Shown here in pieces: positions 46,641 through 59,628 of a stretch of DNA of 64,000 bases; within the stretch, counting starts at the first letter, position 1, and every line of letters starts with the position of its first letter. A program made the position numbers and the translations under genes. The notes below the pieces were generated by a model. The model ran no database searches. It had not been told where the DNA came from and saw only the letters and a program-made list of their open reading frames with translations. The stretch comes from Silurus meridionalis (Eukaryota; Chordata; Actinopteri; Siluriformes; Siluridae): assembly GCF_014805685.1 (NCBI RefSeq), contig NC_060891.1, positions 6,063,501-6,127,500 of the forward strand. Reading direction: 5' to 3'.

Positions 46641-49600
46641 GCACAGTGAGACAGAGAGACTATTTGACTTTGACGTCTTTGTAGTTTGACTACAGTTTTG
46701 GGCAGATTCATGCATCAAAGTCATACGAATTGCTAGATGATATAAAGGGTTTATGTGAAGCAGACAAATAGAGATAGAACAGAGGATCTACACTATATAG
46801 ACACATGACCATAAGATTTATATCTTAACACCCCATTTCATGTCTAGTCCTCATTTGCTGTTATAGATGTCCTAGATTTGTCCTCATTCACCCACAGATC
46901 AATTAGTAAAAAGAGTGCAGTCAGCATTATTTACAATGGTTTTCTATAGGGTTGAGGTTAGAGGTTTATAGCAGGCCACTCAAAATCTTCCACTCCAACC
47001 CATAGGAACCATGGAGACATTGTCAGGCTAGAGCAGGTTTGGGTCTCCTAGTTCAGGTTAAATGCTACCACATCCAAAGCCATTCTGCACATTTGTGTGG
47101 CTCTGCCTCAGCTATGTGGTAACAATTTTGAAAAGAGAGACATATGGCTGAAAAAGCCAGGTGTCCCAATACTTTTGTCCATAAAGTGTATATGAAGGCA
47201 CTTTATATTTCGATATGATTTGTGAAAGTGATGTGAAGGAGCTACAGACACATGCACACACAGTCAGGCACATACGCAAACAGATGGGGTTGTCGTGTTA
47301 AGATTTGCATTTTGCCAGATTTGCTTGGCTCGGCTTGGCTTGTATTCACAAATGTCCTTTGTATGAAAAGCAGATGCAAGGGTGTTTAGAGTTTAAATGT
47401 TCTCAGCCATTGCACTAGTGAGGCCAGGCCCTAAAGTGAAAGATAAATATTATAAAAAGTGTATTTGGCAGAGAACTGTACATATGTGGGCCAATCTGAT
47501 AAGCTTTTAATGAAATAGAGATGAAAGCATACTTGGAATACTCTTCATGATCAGTTGCCCAGTTTTTGATTTTTGATTTGTCAGTATTAAGGAAAGAAAT
47601 TATATAATATTTCATGTATGTAAATAACAACATAGATCTGCCTTCCAGAACAGACATCAATAGTTCAGACTCTTTAATTATTAATGGCAACTTTAAAACT
47701 GTTTTGCTTACAGTTTTAAAATGTAGGAGGAAAATAATCATAAGCAAAAACACATTTCATTTTCCTGCTTTATTTATGTAGCTTTGATATAACTTTGTTC
47801 TATCAACAGCATCAAAAAGTTCGAAACACCTTCAACATGGACTTCCCCGACAGTAATTACTTAGCCAAGACCTTAACCATCGTAACTGGTCCTGACATGG
47901 TCAACCTTACATACTACAACTTCTTTGCAGCCAAGGAAAATGTAGTGCAGGTAGGAATTTCCCCTTATTACTGACTTTTACCACCAAGAACATCTGGGCC
48001 ATCTTTAAATTAGCTAAATGAATTATTAGATTTTTGTTACAGATTTGGACAAAAAAATACCTTCTGATTTTTAAAACATAAATAATGCAAATCCAGTTAG
48101 TGTAGCTTTCCTGGATATCAAATTGCACCTAAAATCTGCAATAATGATAATAATTACTATGAAATATTTTATAGCCAGGAAATCCTTATTAGATTCAATG
48201 ATACTAGACATTAACTATGACTTTATTATTTTGGCATGCTAAACATTTTGCTAAACATATAAAATAGATCTCCCAAATCACCACACTGTCCAAACAATTT
48301 TATTAGATTTGTACCAGTGACTTCCTAAATTCATGTTTATCTCCACTTGACACTCATACAGTAAGTCCCGTCCTAAAGGCTGCCACAAATTGATGAGCTC
48401 TAATGCACTACACAAACCAGCTGTGGTTTCTGTGGTGAGGCAAATGCACTTTATGAGTTTATGACCCTCATATCCTGCTTGAGTTCTGTCAATATGTAAC
48501 CATGTGTCTATGAAAGTACGGTTTAGGCAAAGGTACTTAAATAGCAAACAGTTGGCTAGTGATAGTTCTATCAGGTTAGTGATGGAATAAACTTTGCTTA
48601 TTTATGTAAAGCTCAGGGATTTTATGCCCTCTGCTGGAAGAGATTCTGAAAGAAAAGAAAGGATTGTTCGATGAGCAGATCCGCATTAAACAACACATTT
48701 TCTTGGAGGACTTTGAAGACCTTTTTACCATACATGGTGACATCTTGACATTTTTAGTTTATACATAAAAACTCTTGATTTAATTTGCACTTCACTTTAC
48801 ACTCCAAAAGTGAAACGAGAAATGTTATTCCACGTCTTCTGATTGTCTAAAAGCAACTGCTATAAATGATTATGCACAATGTATCATTTGCACTTGATAT
48901 GTTCATTTATATATATGCAATTATATGCATAAAGATAAGACATATGACCATGCCTCTCATGATATATCTCATTAGAAAACTTCATTAAATAGCTTTCATT
49001 TATAAAACATAATACTAACTGCTAAATTAATGATGTTAATAATAATATTATCATCATATTATAACTACTACTACTATTACTACTACTATTGCTATTAATT
49101 TCTGGTCAACATCCAAAGCAATATAACAAATGTAATTAATATACATGTTTAATAAAAGTATTTTTGGGGCATTCTGTATATTTATTTTTTCATCATTTTT
49201 TGGCCAGAATTTAGCCGAGCTTTTTTCCCCATAGTCTTTCGGGAACACTACTTTTGGACACAAGTGTATCAATTCTATAACTGAAAGTCAGCATTGTATT
49301 GATTAATAATTTCCTTTCTCACAGTAGCCTTAATAATGAGATGTAACTTATTCATGATCATGCTATGAATATTAAACTTCAAATTAAAATTAATGTAACA
49401 ATAAATCTTCTTCCCTCCACCAGAACTGGGCTGATGACATTCTGTCCATTGCCTACAACCCCCACAGGGCCACTGTCTGCAGACAAGTCTACCTGGATAA
49501 ACTGTAAGAAACTGTAAAATGTTGGCTACTGCACTTTTGAGTATTGTACGTGTTACATGTGTGCAGGTTTAAACATTGTTCAGCATTTCATTCATTTTTT

Positions 49601-51786
49601 TTAAATGAATATCTGAATTATTGGTGCAGTCATCATTGTTGATAGCCTCCTTAGCTACACCCATCCAAGCAACAAAAAAGAATGATTGTGGAGTGCACTA
49701 ATCAGTGTGCTTACTTCTTTTCTCTCATAGGTATGTCCGTCTCACACTGCAAACCAACAAAGACGGCAAGATTCCTGTTAAGTAGTAAGTTTTTATTGTC
49801 ATTATAATGATTATTTGCAATATGAGAGTTATGTGTATCTAAAACCTTACAACTTACTACTATACCACAGTATCTATAAGATGTTTCCAGCAGACAAGAA
49901 AAGGGTCGATAGTGCACTCTCATCTGCAAAGCTTCCTAAGGGAAAGGTGAGAGAGCTTCTCAATTTAATTGCGTGCCTGTTTTTATGTTTCCATAGTCTG
50001 CCATTATGTAAAATAACATCATTATAGAACATACAACATTTATTAATTCATGTTAAGACAGAAACCTTTTTAAATCTGGTTTGGTTCATAAAAAGGATTT
50101 ACAAATAGTAATGCACATCTGCACTTATATAAATAATTTGTATCCATAGAACTGGTATTATTTTCCTATGCTATTGAGTCTTGAACTGTTTTATGCATTT
50201 AATACTTCAGTAATTTTCCCATTTATACATTTTTTAATGACAACACAAAATGATTTTTGCCCATAAATGTATTGAAATGAGGGCATTAATGTTAACCCAC
50301 TGTATTATATGAATTAAAAAAATATTTATCAACAAATAATATTTTATTCTTTACATTTATGTTGGAATATCACAGAACTCAAAAATTGTATTGCATTTTC
50401 ATAGTTTGACTCCATAAAGCCTGAAGTGTTCACTGAAGCTGCATTCAAGACCTTCCTGATGAACCTTTGTCCTAGGCCAGAGATCTATGAAATCTTCAGC
50501 ACCTAGTAAGTGTCTCTGTTAAACATGGAACTTATCTTTCTACTCACTATGGACCAAGACATAAAGTCACCCATGTAAAACCCACGTTAATAATATAGTG
50601 ATAAATCTGAGTCCATGTGATACACGAGTGTGATCCCTGAATGAAAATGAACTGAATCACTTATGCACTGACCATTAATCACTTCAATTATTTTCAGCTC
50701 TAATAAGCCCTACATGACCAAGGAGATCTTTAGCAAGTTCCTGTATGAGAAGCAACGAGACTCAAGGCTTAATGAAGAGCTTTACCCACCACTGAGACCT
50801 GATCAGGTAAAGGCTCTCATCGACAAGTACGAGCCTTCGTCCTCAAATTCTAACCGTGGTGAGTAAACTAACACAATGATTGTTTACAGTAAGACAATGA
50901 AATGATTTCAGCCTTTAATATACATCATGTGATTTTTAATTTAGGAGTTTAAAAGTTTTTTTTATTAGATTATTAAAATTTTCTTTAGCTTAAATAATGG
51001 ATCGATGCTCTTGTTTTTCAGGTCAGATAACCCCAGAAGGGTTTCTCTACTTCCTAATGGGGCCAGAGACAACACCTGTGATGTTGGACAAAATGGCCCA
51101 GTGCCATGACATGACCCAGCCCATCCCTCACTACTACATCAAATCCTCCCACAACACCTATCTTACTGGTAACACTGAATGGCTTATAAAACCATTGACA
51201 CAAATGATCTAAGAATTGGAACATATACAGTATATACATATATAGCTTAAACCTAAATTTGATTAGGCTCAAACTATTGATCAAACTATCACTATATCAG
51301 GCTAAATGTAATGTGCAGTAAACTAGGTCTGCCATTAACCTTTTGAAGGGTTGCCAAATAGACTGTATTTACTATTACTGTAACGTCACTCCAAGTTGTA
51401 TTTTTACATTTTATTATTCTCATTCTTATTGATTTGTTTCTTTGTTTCTTTTTTTAATCCTTCAGTTTTAAAACATCCAGTCACCAGTCTAGCTTTATTC
51501 ATAGCACGCATGCTAGCTGGTCATATTTAGCTGCTAATGCCATTTTTTTATTACTCTTATTCACTTTTGATTGAGTAAGAATGACCATACTTTTAAATAA
51601 ATACAGTCTCTTTCTACTTTTTCTCCAACCCTGGTAAGCATTCATTATTTGTCGTCAGGTTTAATCCCTTCTTTTCGTAGGCTGTAGCACAATTCATAAA
51701 ATTTTTAACTCTTGACATTTTCAATGGTGCAAATCTCCCATTATATGATTTCATTTTATATAACAATATCCCTCTCTCTCTCGTTC

Positions 51787-51839
<53 letters not shown>

Positions 51840-54800
51840 TTTTTTCTTAGCCGGTCAGTTCTCAGGCACCTCCTCTCCAGAGATGTACCGTCAGTGTCTG
51901 CTTTCTGGATGTCGCTGTTTGGAGCTGGACTGCTGGAAAGGCAAACCTCCAGATGAAGACCCAATCATTACTCATGGCTTCACCATGACAACTGAGATCC
52001 TTTTCAGGGTCAGGCTTCCACCAATCAGAGCTTGTGCAATCCTCATAATATATACATTAAAAAATCTTTTCCTTTAATAAACACAGCCAATAAAAAATTT
52101 TTAAATCCTTATTCTGTGGTAGGATGTAATCGAAGCTATTGCAGAGAGTGCGTTCAAAACATCAAAATATCCAATCATTCTCTCCTTCGAGAACCATGTT
52201 GATACGTAAGACATTTTTCCACACCACAGTAGATTTTACATTTTGTTCTGGCTACTAGATTTGTCTAAATTTGGATTTGTCTACTTAGAGTCAAACAGCA
52301 AGAGAAGATGGCTAACTACTGTAGGACTATATTTGGAGATGCTCTGCTCACTGAACCCCTGGAGAAATATCCGGTATGTGGCTGTATATGGATCAGTAAT
52401 TAATTTATGTTTAATAATATAATCACCTCTATATATCCACTATAAATTGAATAGTTATACGTTTTAATCTATTCAGGAATTACACGCACTTGATTAGATT
52501 ACGTCGTATTAGAGCAGGTATAACTATCTGTATTGGTTGTTGTTTACAGTTGAAACCAGGTCAACAAATCCCCAGTCCTTCTGAGCTGATGGGAAAAATT
52601 CTGATCAAAAACAAAAAGGGCGCCACAGGTCCGGCCAAACCACCACCAAAGAAAATACAAGAGGAGGGTCCTGCTGAGAATGCAGGTGAGAATAATCTAC
52701 AGATGGTTTCATATAAATAGTCATGTTGACTCAACCCTTAAAAATATTAATTTGTGTTTTTCATCTTCCAAAAGGAGAGCAGCCTGAAAACCCTGAGAAC
52801 CAGAACAACGAGCAAGAGGAACCGATGAACGATGAACCTCATGATGAACATCATGAGGAAGAGGAGCAGGATGAGGAAAAGATGAAGAACTCTGATGAAG
52901 TAATGAGATTATATGATTATTATAACCACTTACAGATTTGTGTATACATGAGGGTTTGAGTAAACATATCACAACATAACTTATTCAACATAACATAAAA
53001 GAATTCAGCGTCACTTTATGGAAGGGAAGTATTCATAACACTACACGATATTATAAGCTGTCAATCTTTTTGGTGTCAGGTTAACATAGTACTTGAGTAA
53101 TGTGAAATTATGAACCCCTTTTTGATATTGTTACTGTGGTTTATTTGTAACTTTCTGCCTGCCTTTAGTTATTAACTGAAATGATACGGATTTCTATTTT
53201 TTTATGTTGACTGTCTGGATTAGGGTACAGCTGGGCAGGAAGTAACAGCTTTTGAGGCAATGTCTTCAATAGTCAACTATATTCAGCCACACAAATTTGT
53301 CTCCTTTGAACAATCAAGGAGTGAGTCATGTCTAGCCTGTTTTTTTTTTCCCTATTCAAATTGAATTACTCTATAATAATTATAATACTACCAAAATGTG
53401 TTATTTATGATATTGTATGATTTTCCAAGCGCAGAAAAGAACAAAAGCTATGCCATCTCTTCTTTTGTGGAAACCAAAGGAGAGCAAATGATCGCTAAGA
53501 GTGCTGTGGAGTTCGTTGAGTATCCTTTACAATTCATTTAAATTTATGAATTTAATTGATATTACATGATTTGCACACGTTTCCTGATACCAAACTTTTC
53601 TTTCGCAAATCTGTTAGGCCACTACTTTGTTCATATCAGGGTTAATTTTTTAAACTTTTGAAATATTTATTTCAGCTGTAATTCACTGTATTATAAGTCC
53701 AGTGGGTAAATAGTTACATCCGCCATACTGATGGTGTCCGATTCAAATGGTTCTATATGCTATATAGAAAAAAACGTTGAGTCTTGAGAACCCCCCCAAC
53801 TGTGAAGCATGGGGATGGCAGAATCAAATTGTGGGGTTTTGCTGAGAAAGGGACTGGTGCACTTCAGAAATTTTTTTCTGAATGTTGACATACCGAAGGA
53901 ATAACACAAAGGTCCTGACCTGAAACTCTGAAATAATTTATGGACTGAGGGGGAAAAGAAATTGCCTTGACTGAGCCTACAAGGAGTCCTACAAACTGGA
54001 TTGAGTTGCACCAGTTCTTTCAGAGGCAATTAGCAAAAACTTCAGCAAAGTATTGTGAGAAGCTTGTAAAAGGCTACACCGAAGACAAGATTCAAGTTGT
54101 AGCATTTAGAAAACACAAAATGCATGGTAATGCATACATATATTGCATGTTAAAATGAATGTTGAGGTTGAATGTCTTTATCCTTGTAAACTTTAACCTC
54201 AGCTGTACACGAGCCAGCCCTGCCATGTCTTTATTTCCTCAGCAAAGAATTTATAAAATATAATATTTATGCTTTATAATAGTTACAATGTTCTGTATAA
54301 ACATTAAGATGTAACCTGGAAACATTCATAATATAAGAGCACAGCTGCATAATTGATTATATTTACAATTCCTTTACCGCATGCTTCAGATATAACAAGA
54401 GACAGATGAGTCGTATCTACCCTAAAGGAACACGTATGGACTCTTCTAACTATAACCCTCAGCCCTTTTGGAACGTCGGATGTCAGATGGTGGCACTGAA
54501 CTACCAAACCATGGGTAAATGCCTTTTGATTCATTTAGTATACTGTGTAATGTAAAACTTAGATAGACCATAATTCACAAGGACATTTTCCAGTTAAAAG
54601 CATGACCAGTTTAGAACTAAATGAGCATTCTGTTCTGAAAGAAGACATTATTTATTTATGGAATAAGCTGTGAGTGGCAGCACTTGGAGCAGTATTCTCT
54701 ATACAAGACAGAGTTTACACTTTCCAGTAACATGATAATTGTAGTGGTTTAAGTGAGGCAAGTACCTTGGAAAGTGGCTTGGAATCCCTTTACATTTCTT

Positions 54801-57800
54801 ATCAGTAAGACTTTACATAAAGCATTCCACAGTTTCTGCACATTTTTTCAGAGTGGGAAGAGGTCAGTGTGTTATAGTGAATGGATAATCATTTAAAAAA
54901 AGAAAGTATGACATAATAATCAGCAGATCAAAATTATCCTGACAATCTATTTCATAATGTAAAGTTGGACCCATGAATTTTCAACAGTAGAGAAATGCAG
55001 ACTCAAAGAACAAGAGAGTTATGATGCAGCATCAAAAACCTGGAGAAAGAAAGATGAAGATCAAGAGATGTGAAGTCTTACATCAGAGTTTAGACAAAAA
55101 GGGACCTCCCAATCATATAGGAATAATTATGAAGCTGGAACTATTATACATCTCATTTCTGTTGTGTTCAGTTTGACACACTCCACAAAACGCAAAACAT
55201 TTTTACAAACTGAGTACAAGGAAAGACAGACAGAGCAAACTTTGCTGTGAGATTGACACATGGCATGCCCTCCTGTCAGAGTCAAGTCGAGAAGCTTCTA
55301 TTAATATTTCAACCATATACAGCTGATGCAGTACACAGTGAAATGAGACAACCTTTCTCCAGAATCCGGTTGCTTCATAAAACAAAATAGAATAACATGG
55401 ACTCTTAGCTACAAGAACGCAGCTAAAAGTCCTCGCCACATAAATTGCATCATGTGCAACCTGGTGCAAATAGTGCAAGACAAGACAGTGTGGGACAGAC
55501 ACACAAAACTCAAAATAGCGCAGCCAGTAAACCTATTGCATGTTATACACTACAGTGTGCAAAAGAGAACTATATACAGGAGTGTACTAGTAAATAAACA
55601 CAAAATGTAAACACCAAAGGTTGTGCAAAACAGCAGTAGCCGCAGTCAAATAGATGTGCAAAAACAGCATGTAAACAGTTATATAGTTATAATAAAATAA
55701 CAATATAATATGGGTGGTGCTGTAGACATGGAGGTGTGAAATGAATGTTAGTGTTTGTTTGAGTTCAGATTTGTAGCAGCTCAGTAACAAACAGTTGAGT
55801 GATTGTGTGTGTGTGAGTTTCAGTTTCAGTTCAGGTCAGTGTGTTGAGTCTGATGGCTTGAGGGAAGAAACTCTCAGTCTGGATGTGAGGCGCAAATGCT
55901 AGCCTCACAGCTAGAAGAGTGAAGAGTGTATGTGAGGGGTGTGTGGGGTCGTCCACAATGCTGTTGTCTATTATAAAGGGCAGAGAGTCTCCAATGTACT
56001 TCTCGGCCATCCATACTCTCCTCTTGTGATCCAAGACCATGCAGTTCCCAACGCAAGCAGCTGCTCAGGATGCTCAATGGTCCCTTTTTAGAACATAGGG
56101 GAGGGAGATGGGCCACCCTCAGCCTTCCCAGGAAGAAAAAATTCTGCTGGGCTTTCTTGGTGATGGAGCAGGTGTTATATGACCAAGTGAAGTTCTCCCC
56201 CAAATGAACACCAAGGAATTTGGCGCTCTTGACGATCTCCACGGAGGATCCATCGATGATCAGTGGAAAATGGCTGCTCTGTGCTCTCCTAAAGTCAACA
56301 AAAATCTCTTTGGTTTTGTTAACTTTCAGAGACAGGTTGTTTGCTCTACGCCAGGCTGTTAACTGTATTACCTCCTCTTTGTATGCCAACTCGTCGCTGA
56401 ACTGAAGTCTATGAACAGCATTCGTATGTATGTGTCCTTATTGTCCAGGTGGGTGAGGGCCAGATGGTGAGTCGTGGCGATGGCATTGTCCATGGAACGG
56501 TTTGGACAATACACAAACTGCATAGGGTTGAGAGTGGTATGTGGGAGGGCGCATGTGGAAGGGAGGCGTCAAATTGTCTTGTAGTTTGTGGTCGCCTGGA
56601 TACCCCGCCACATGCATCGGGGTGTCTCCGCTGTCCTGGAAGTGGATGTGGATTCCCCTGCTGTTCTTAAGGCCGTCTTGTCCCCTGCTCTGAAGGCGGA
56701 GTCTCTAGACTTTAGTAGCGCACGCACCTTAGCAGTCATCCATTGTTTCTGGTTGGAGCATGTGGTGATGGTCTTGGAGATGGTCACGTCATCAATGCAC
56801 TGGCTGATATAACTGGTCACTGATGATGTGTACTTCTTCAAGTTGGTGAAGTCGCTGTTGGTTGCAGCCTCCCTAAACATGTCCCAGTCAGTGCATTCTA
56901 AGCAGTCCTGAAGAGCAAAGATGGATCCTGCTGGCCAGGTTTTCACCTGCTTTCAAACTGGTCTTGACCACCAGTTGAGTGGTCTGTTTGCTAGGATTAG
57001 CATAACAGAAATGTGTTCTGAGTAGCCAAGGTGGGGGCAGGGCTTCACCCAGTATGCACCAGGGATTTTTTTGTAAAAAACATCCAGTGGGTGTTCCCTC
57101 TCTGGTTGCAAAGTTCACATTCTGATGAAATTTTGGGAGCACAGTACTGAAATCTGCATGGTTGAAATCGCTGGTGACTATAAACAATCCGTCTGGGTGT
57201 GTATTCTGCAGTTCGCTAATGGTCCCGTAGAGTACACAGAGCGCCTCCTTAGCATTAGCGCTAGGTGGAATGTTCACTCAGAGCACAATAGCGGTGGTGA
57301 ATTCCCGGGGTAAATAAAAAGGTATACATCTCACAACAATAAACTCCAAAAGCAGTGAGCAGCAGGTGGAAACGAGGACAGAGCCCTTACACCATTCCGT
57401 GTTGATGTAAACACACAGACCGCTGCAGAGAGCTGCATTTCTGTTGGCACAGAAAGATGCAAAAAACATCCATGTGAGACAAACAGAAGCAGGCATATTT
57501 TTGAGGGAGCGGTTATAAAAAAAAAAAACGAACCGCTACATTAAATACATAGAACTACAGCAAATAGTTTAGATGTGAGACATGACATTAGAGCTGGTAA
57601 AAAGGCTGTTGAGACAATTATGAAGGAAACATGGACATGAAGCCATAGTAGTATAGAAAACTGTCTCAACGATTTGCCTCAAAGCATTTAATATACAGTA
57701 ATATTAAAATATTGTCTTATCCCTAGGTGGTAGAAATTTCCATTCCTAATCAGGGAATTCCCTGCACAGTCACTGTTGGAAATGTTAACAACCATTGGAG

Positions 57801-59587
57801 TAACAATTAGGTAAAGGATCAGGAAATAATCTGCATGTCAGGAGGTGATGGGTAGTGATTTGGTTTGCTAGTGATTTGCTAGTGATTAGGGTGTTGTAAT
57901 TCATTGCTGAAATAAGTGAGGGACATTAAGCATCATTGTAAGACATTGTAAGACTGGCAAATACATTGCTCTTCAGATTAATGTATTTGTACAAGCTATG
58001 TTCAGAATAAACATAATAAATAAGTCAAATTATTCAGTTTAGTAGTCAAAATTGCCATAGCAAAAGTATTTGGATTTGTTATTCAGTTTTGGATGCTATC
58101 ATGCCATACTGTCAGAAAATGTCCACAAGATGACAGTATGTTACAGTTACAACTAGAGACCAGTTCATTCTCATTTGGCCCTTATTTGGTAATCCTTATG
58201 AAGTTGTGTGAAACTGTTTTTAAAGACCAAGTGCTGCAACTTGTACAAAAGTTTCAGTAGCACTGATTTATTATATCAATAAAGGATCACAGTAGTACAT
58301 CTCTTTACAATAAAATGTACTCAATATGATTGTAGAATATGACTTTTCTTTTCTTTCTCGATTATTAACTATATTTAAATGGATTCATACATTCTTCTGC
58401 TAGCAATAACCATAACAATAAAAAAGATTAAAGCCTTTTATCACAGTGAAATTGAATGAAATGTGCTTATGTAGATTTTCCCATGCAACTGAACATGGCA
58501 CTGTTCGAGTATAATGGGAGGACTGGCTACCTCTTAAAAAATGATGTGTTTCGGAGAAATGACAAGACGTTTGATCCCTTTTCCGACAAGCTTGACACCA
58601 ATGTGCCCAACACGCTCTCAATCAAGGCAAGTCAATTCAACATAAAGGTTAAATCCACAGCTTAAACTAATGGTTCCAGGCTGTATGGCCCAAAGGTTAA
58701 ACTAGGATTAATAGATTGAAGACACTAATGTTTAACTTTATGTTTATATTTTTTAATTGTGTGCTCAAGCATTAAGCAACATACACCGACTGCATTATTC
58801 AGTCAAATTTTCTGACCGATTTATCCAAGTAAACTGGCAATACAGTATAAATAAAAGTTAGGTGTATGTAATATTCCTTTTCGATGATATAGTCCCTGGT
58901 ATGTGCCAGTTACACAGTATGTCATTGATTAAATGCAGTGATTATGAATTATCCCGTATTGCACTCTTCAGTTCAAATTCTTTAAGCTATTTTTATTTTT
59001 TTATTTTGTATTAGGTTTTGATATACTTCACTGTCTCCAATCTTGCCCTTGTTCCTTACAGATCTACTCAGGCCAATTCCTATCTGATAAGAACGTGAAA
59101 ACAGCAGTGGAGGTGGAGATAATTGGCTTGCCTGGAGACCCCAAACGCAAATTCCGCACCAAAAACACAGCCACACCAAATGCTATCAACCCTGTGTGGA
59201 ATGAGGAGCCCTTTGTGTTTGAGAAGGTTTGTTAATATTTTTCTAAATGACATATTTTAAAATACTAATTAATATCTGATATGATAATTATGATTTTTTT
59301 AAATAAAAGATTATTTCCTTTTATAATTACAAACGTACAGAGCATTATTTGAGGTTTTTTAAACATGTCTTATGTCTGTTTTTGAAACAGATTCTGCTGA
59401 CAGAATTGGCTTCACTCCGGATAGTGGCTTATGAGGAAGGTGGAAAATTTATTGGGCATAGGATTATTCCCATAGATGCCATCCAATCAGGTAAATCAAA
59501 AGAATTTAGAGTTTCACCTTCACAATCTATAAATTTACGAACAACAAAATACAAACATAACAAATGTCATTCTGATCTGCATATTAT

Positions 59588-59628
<41 letters not shown>

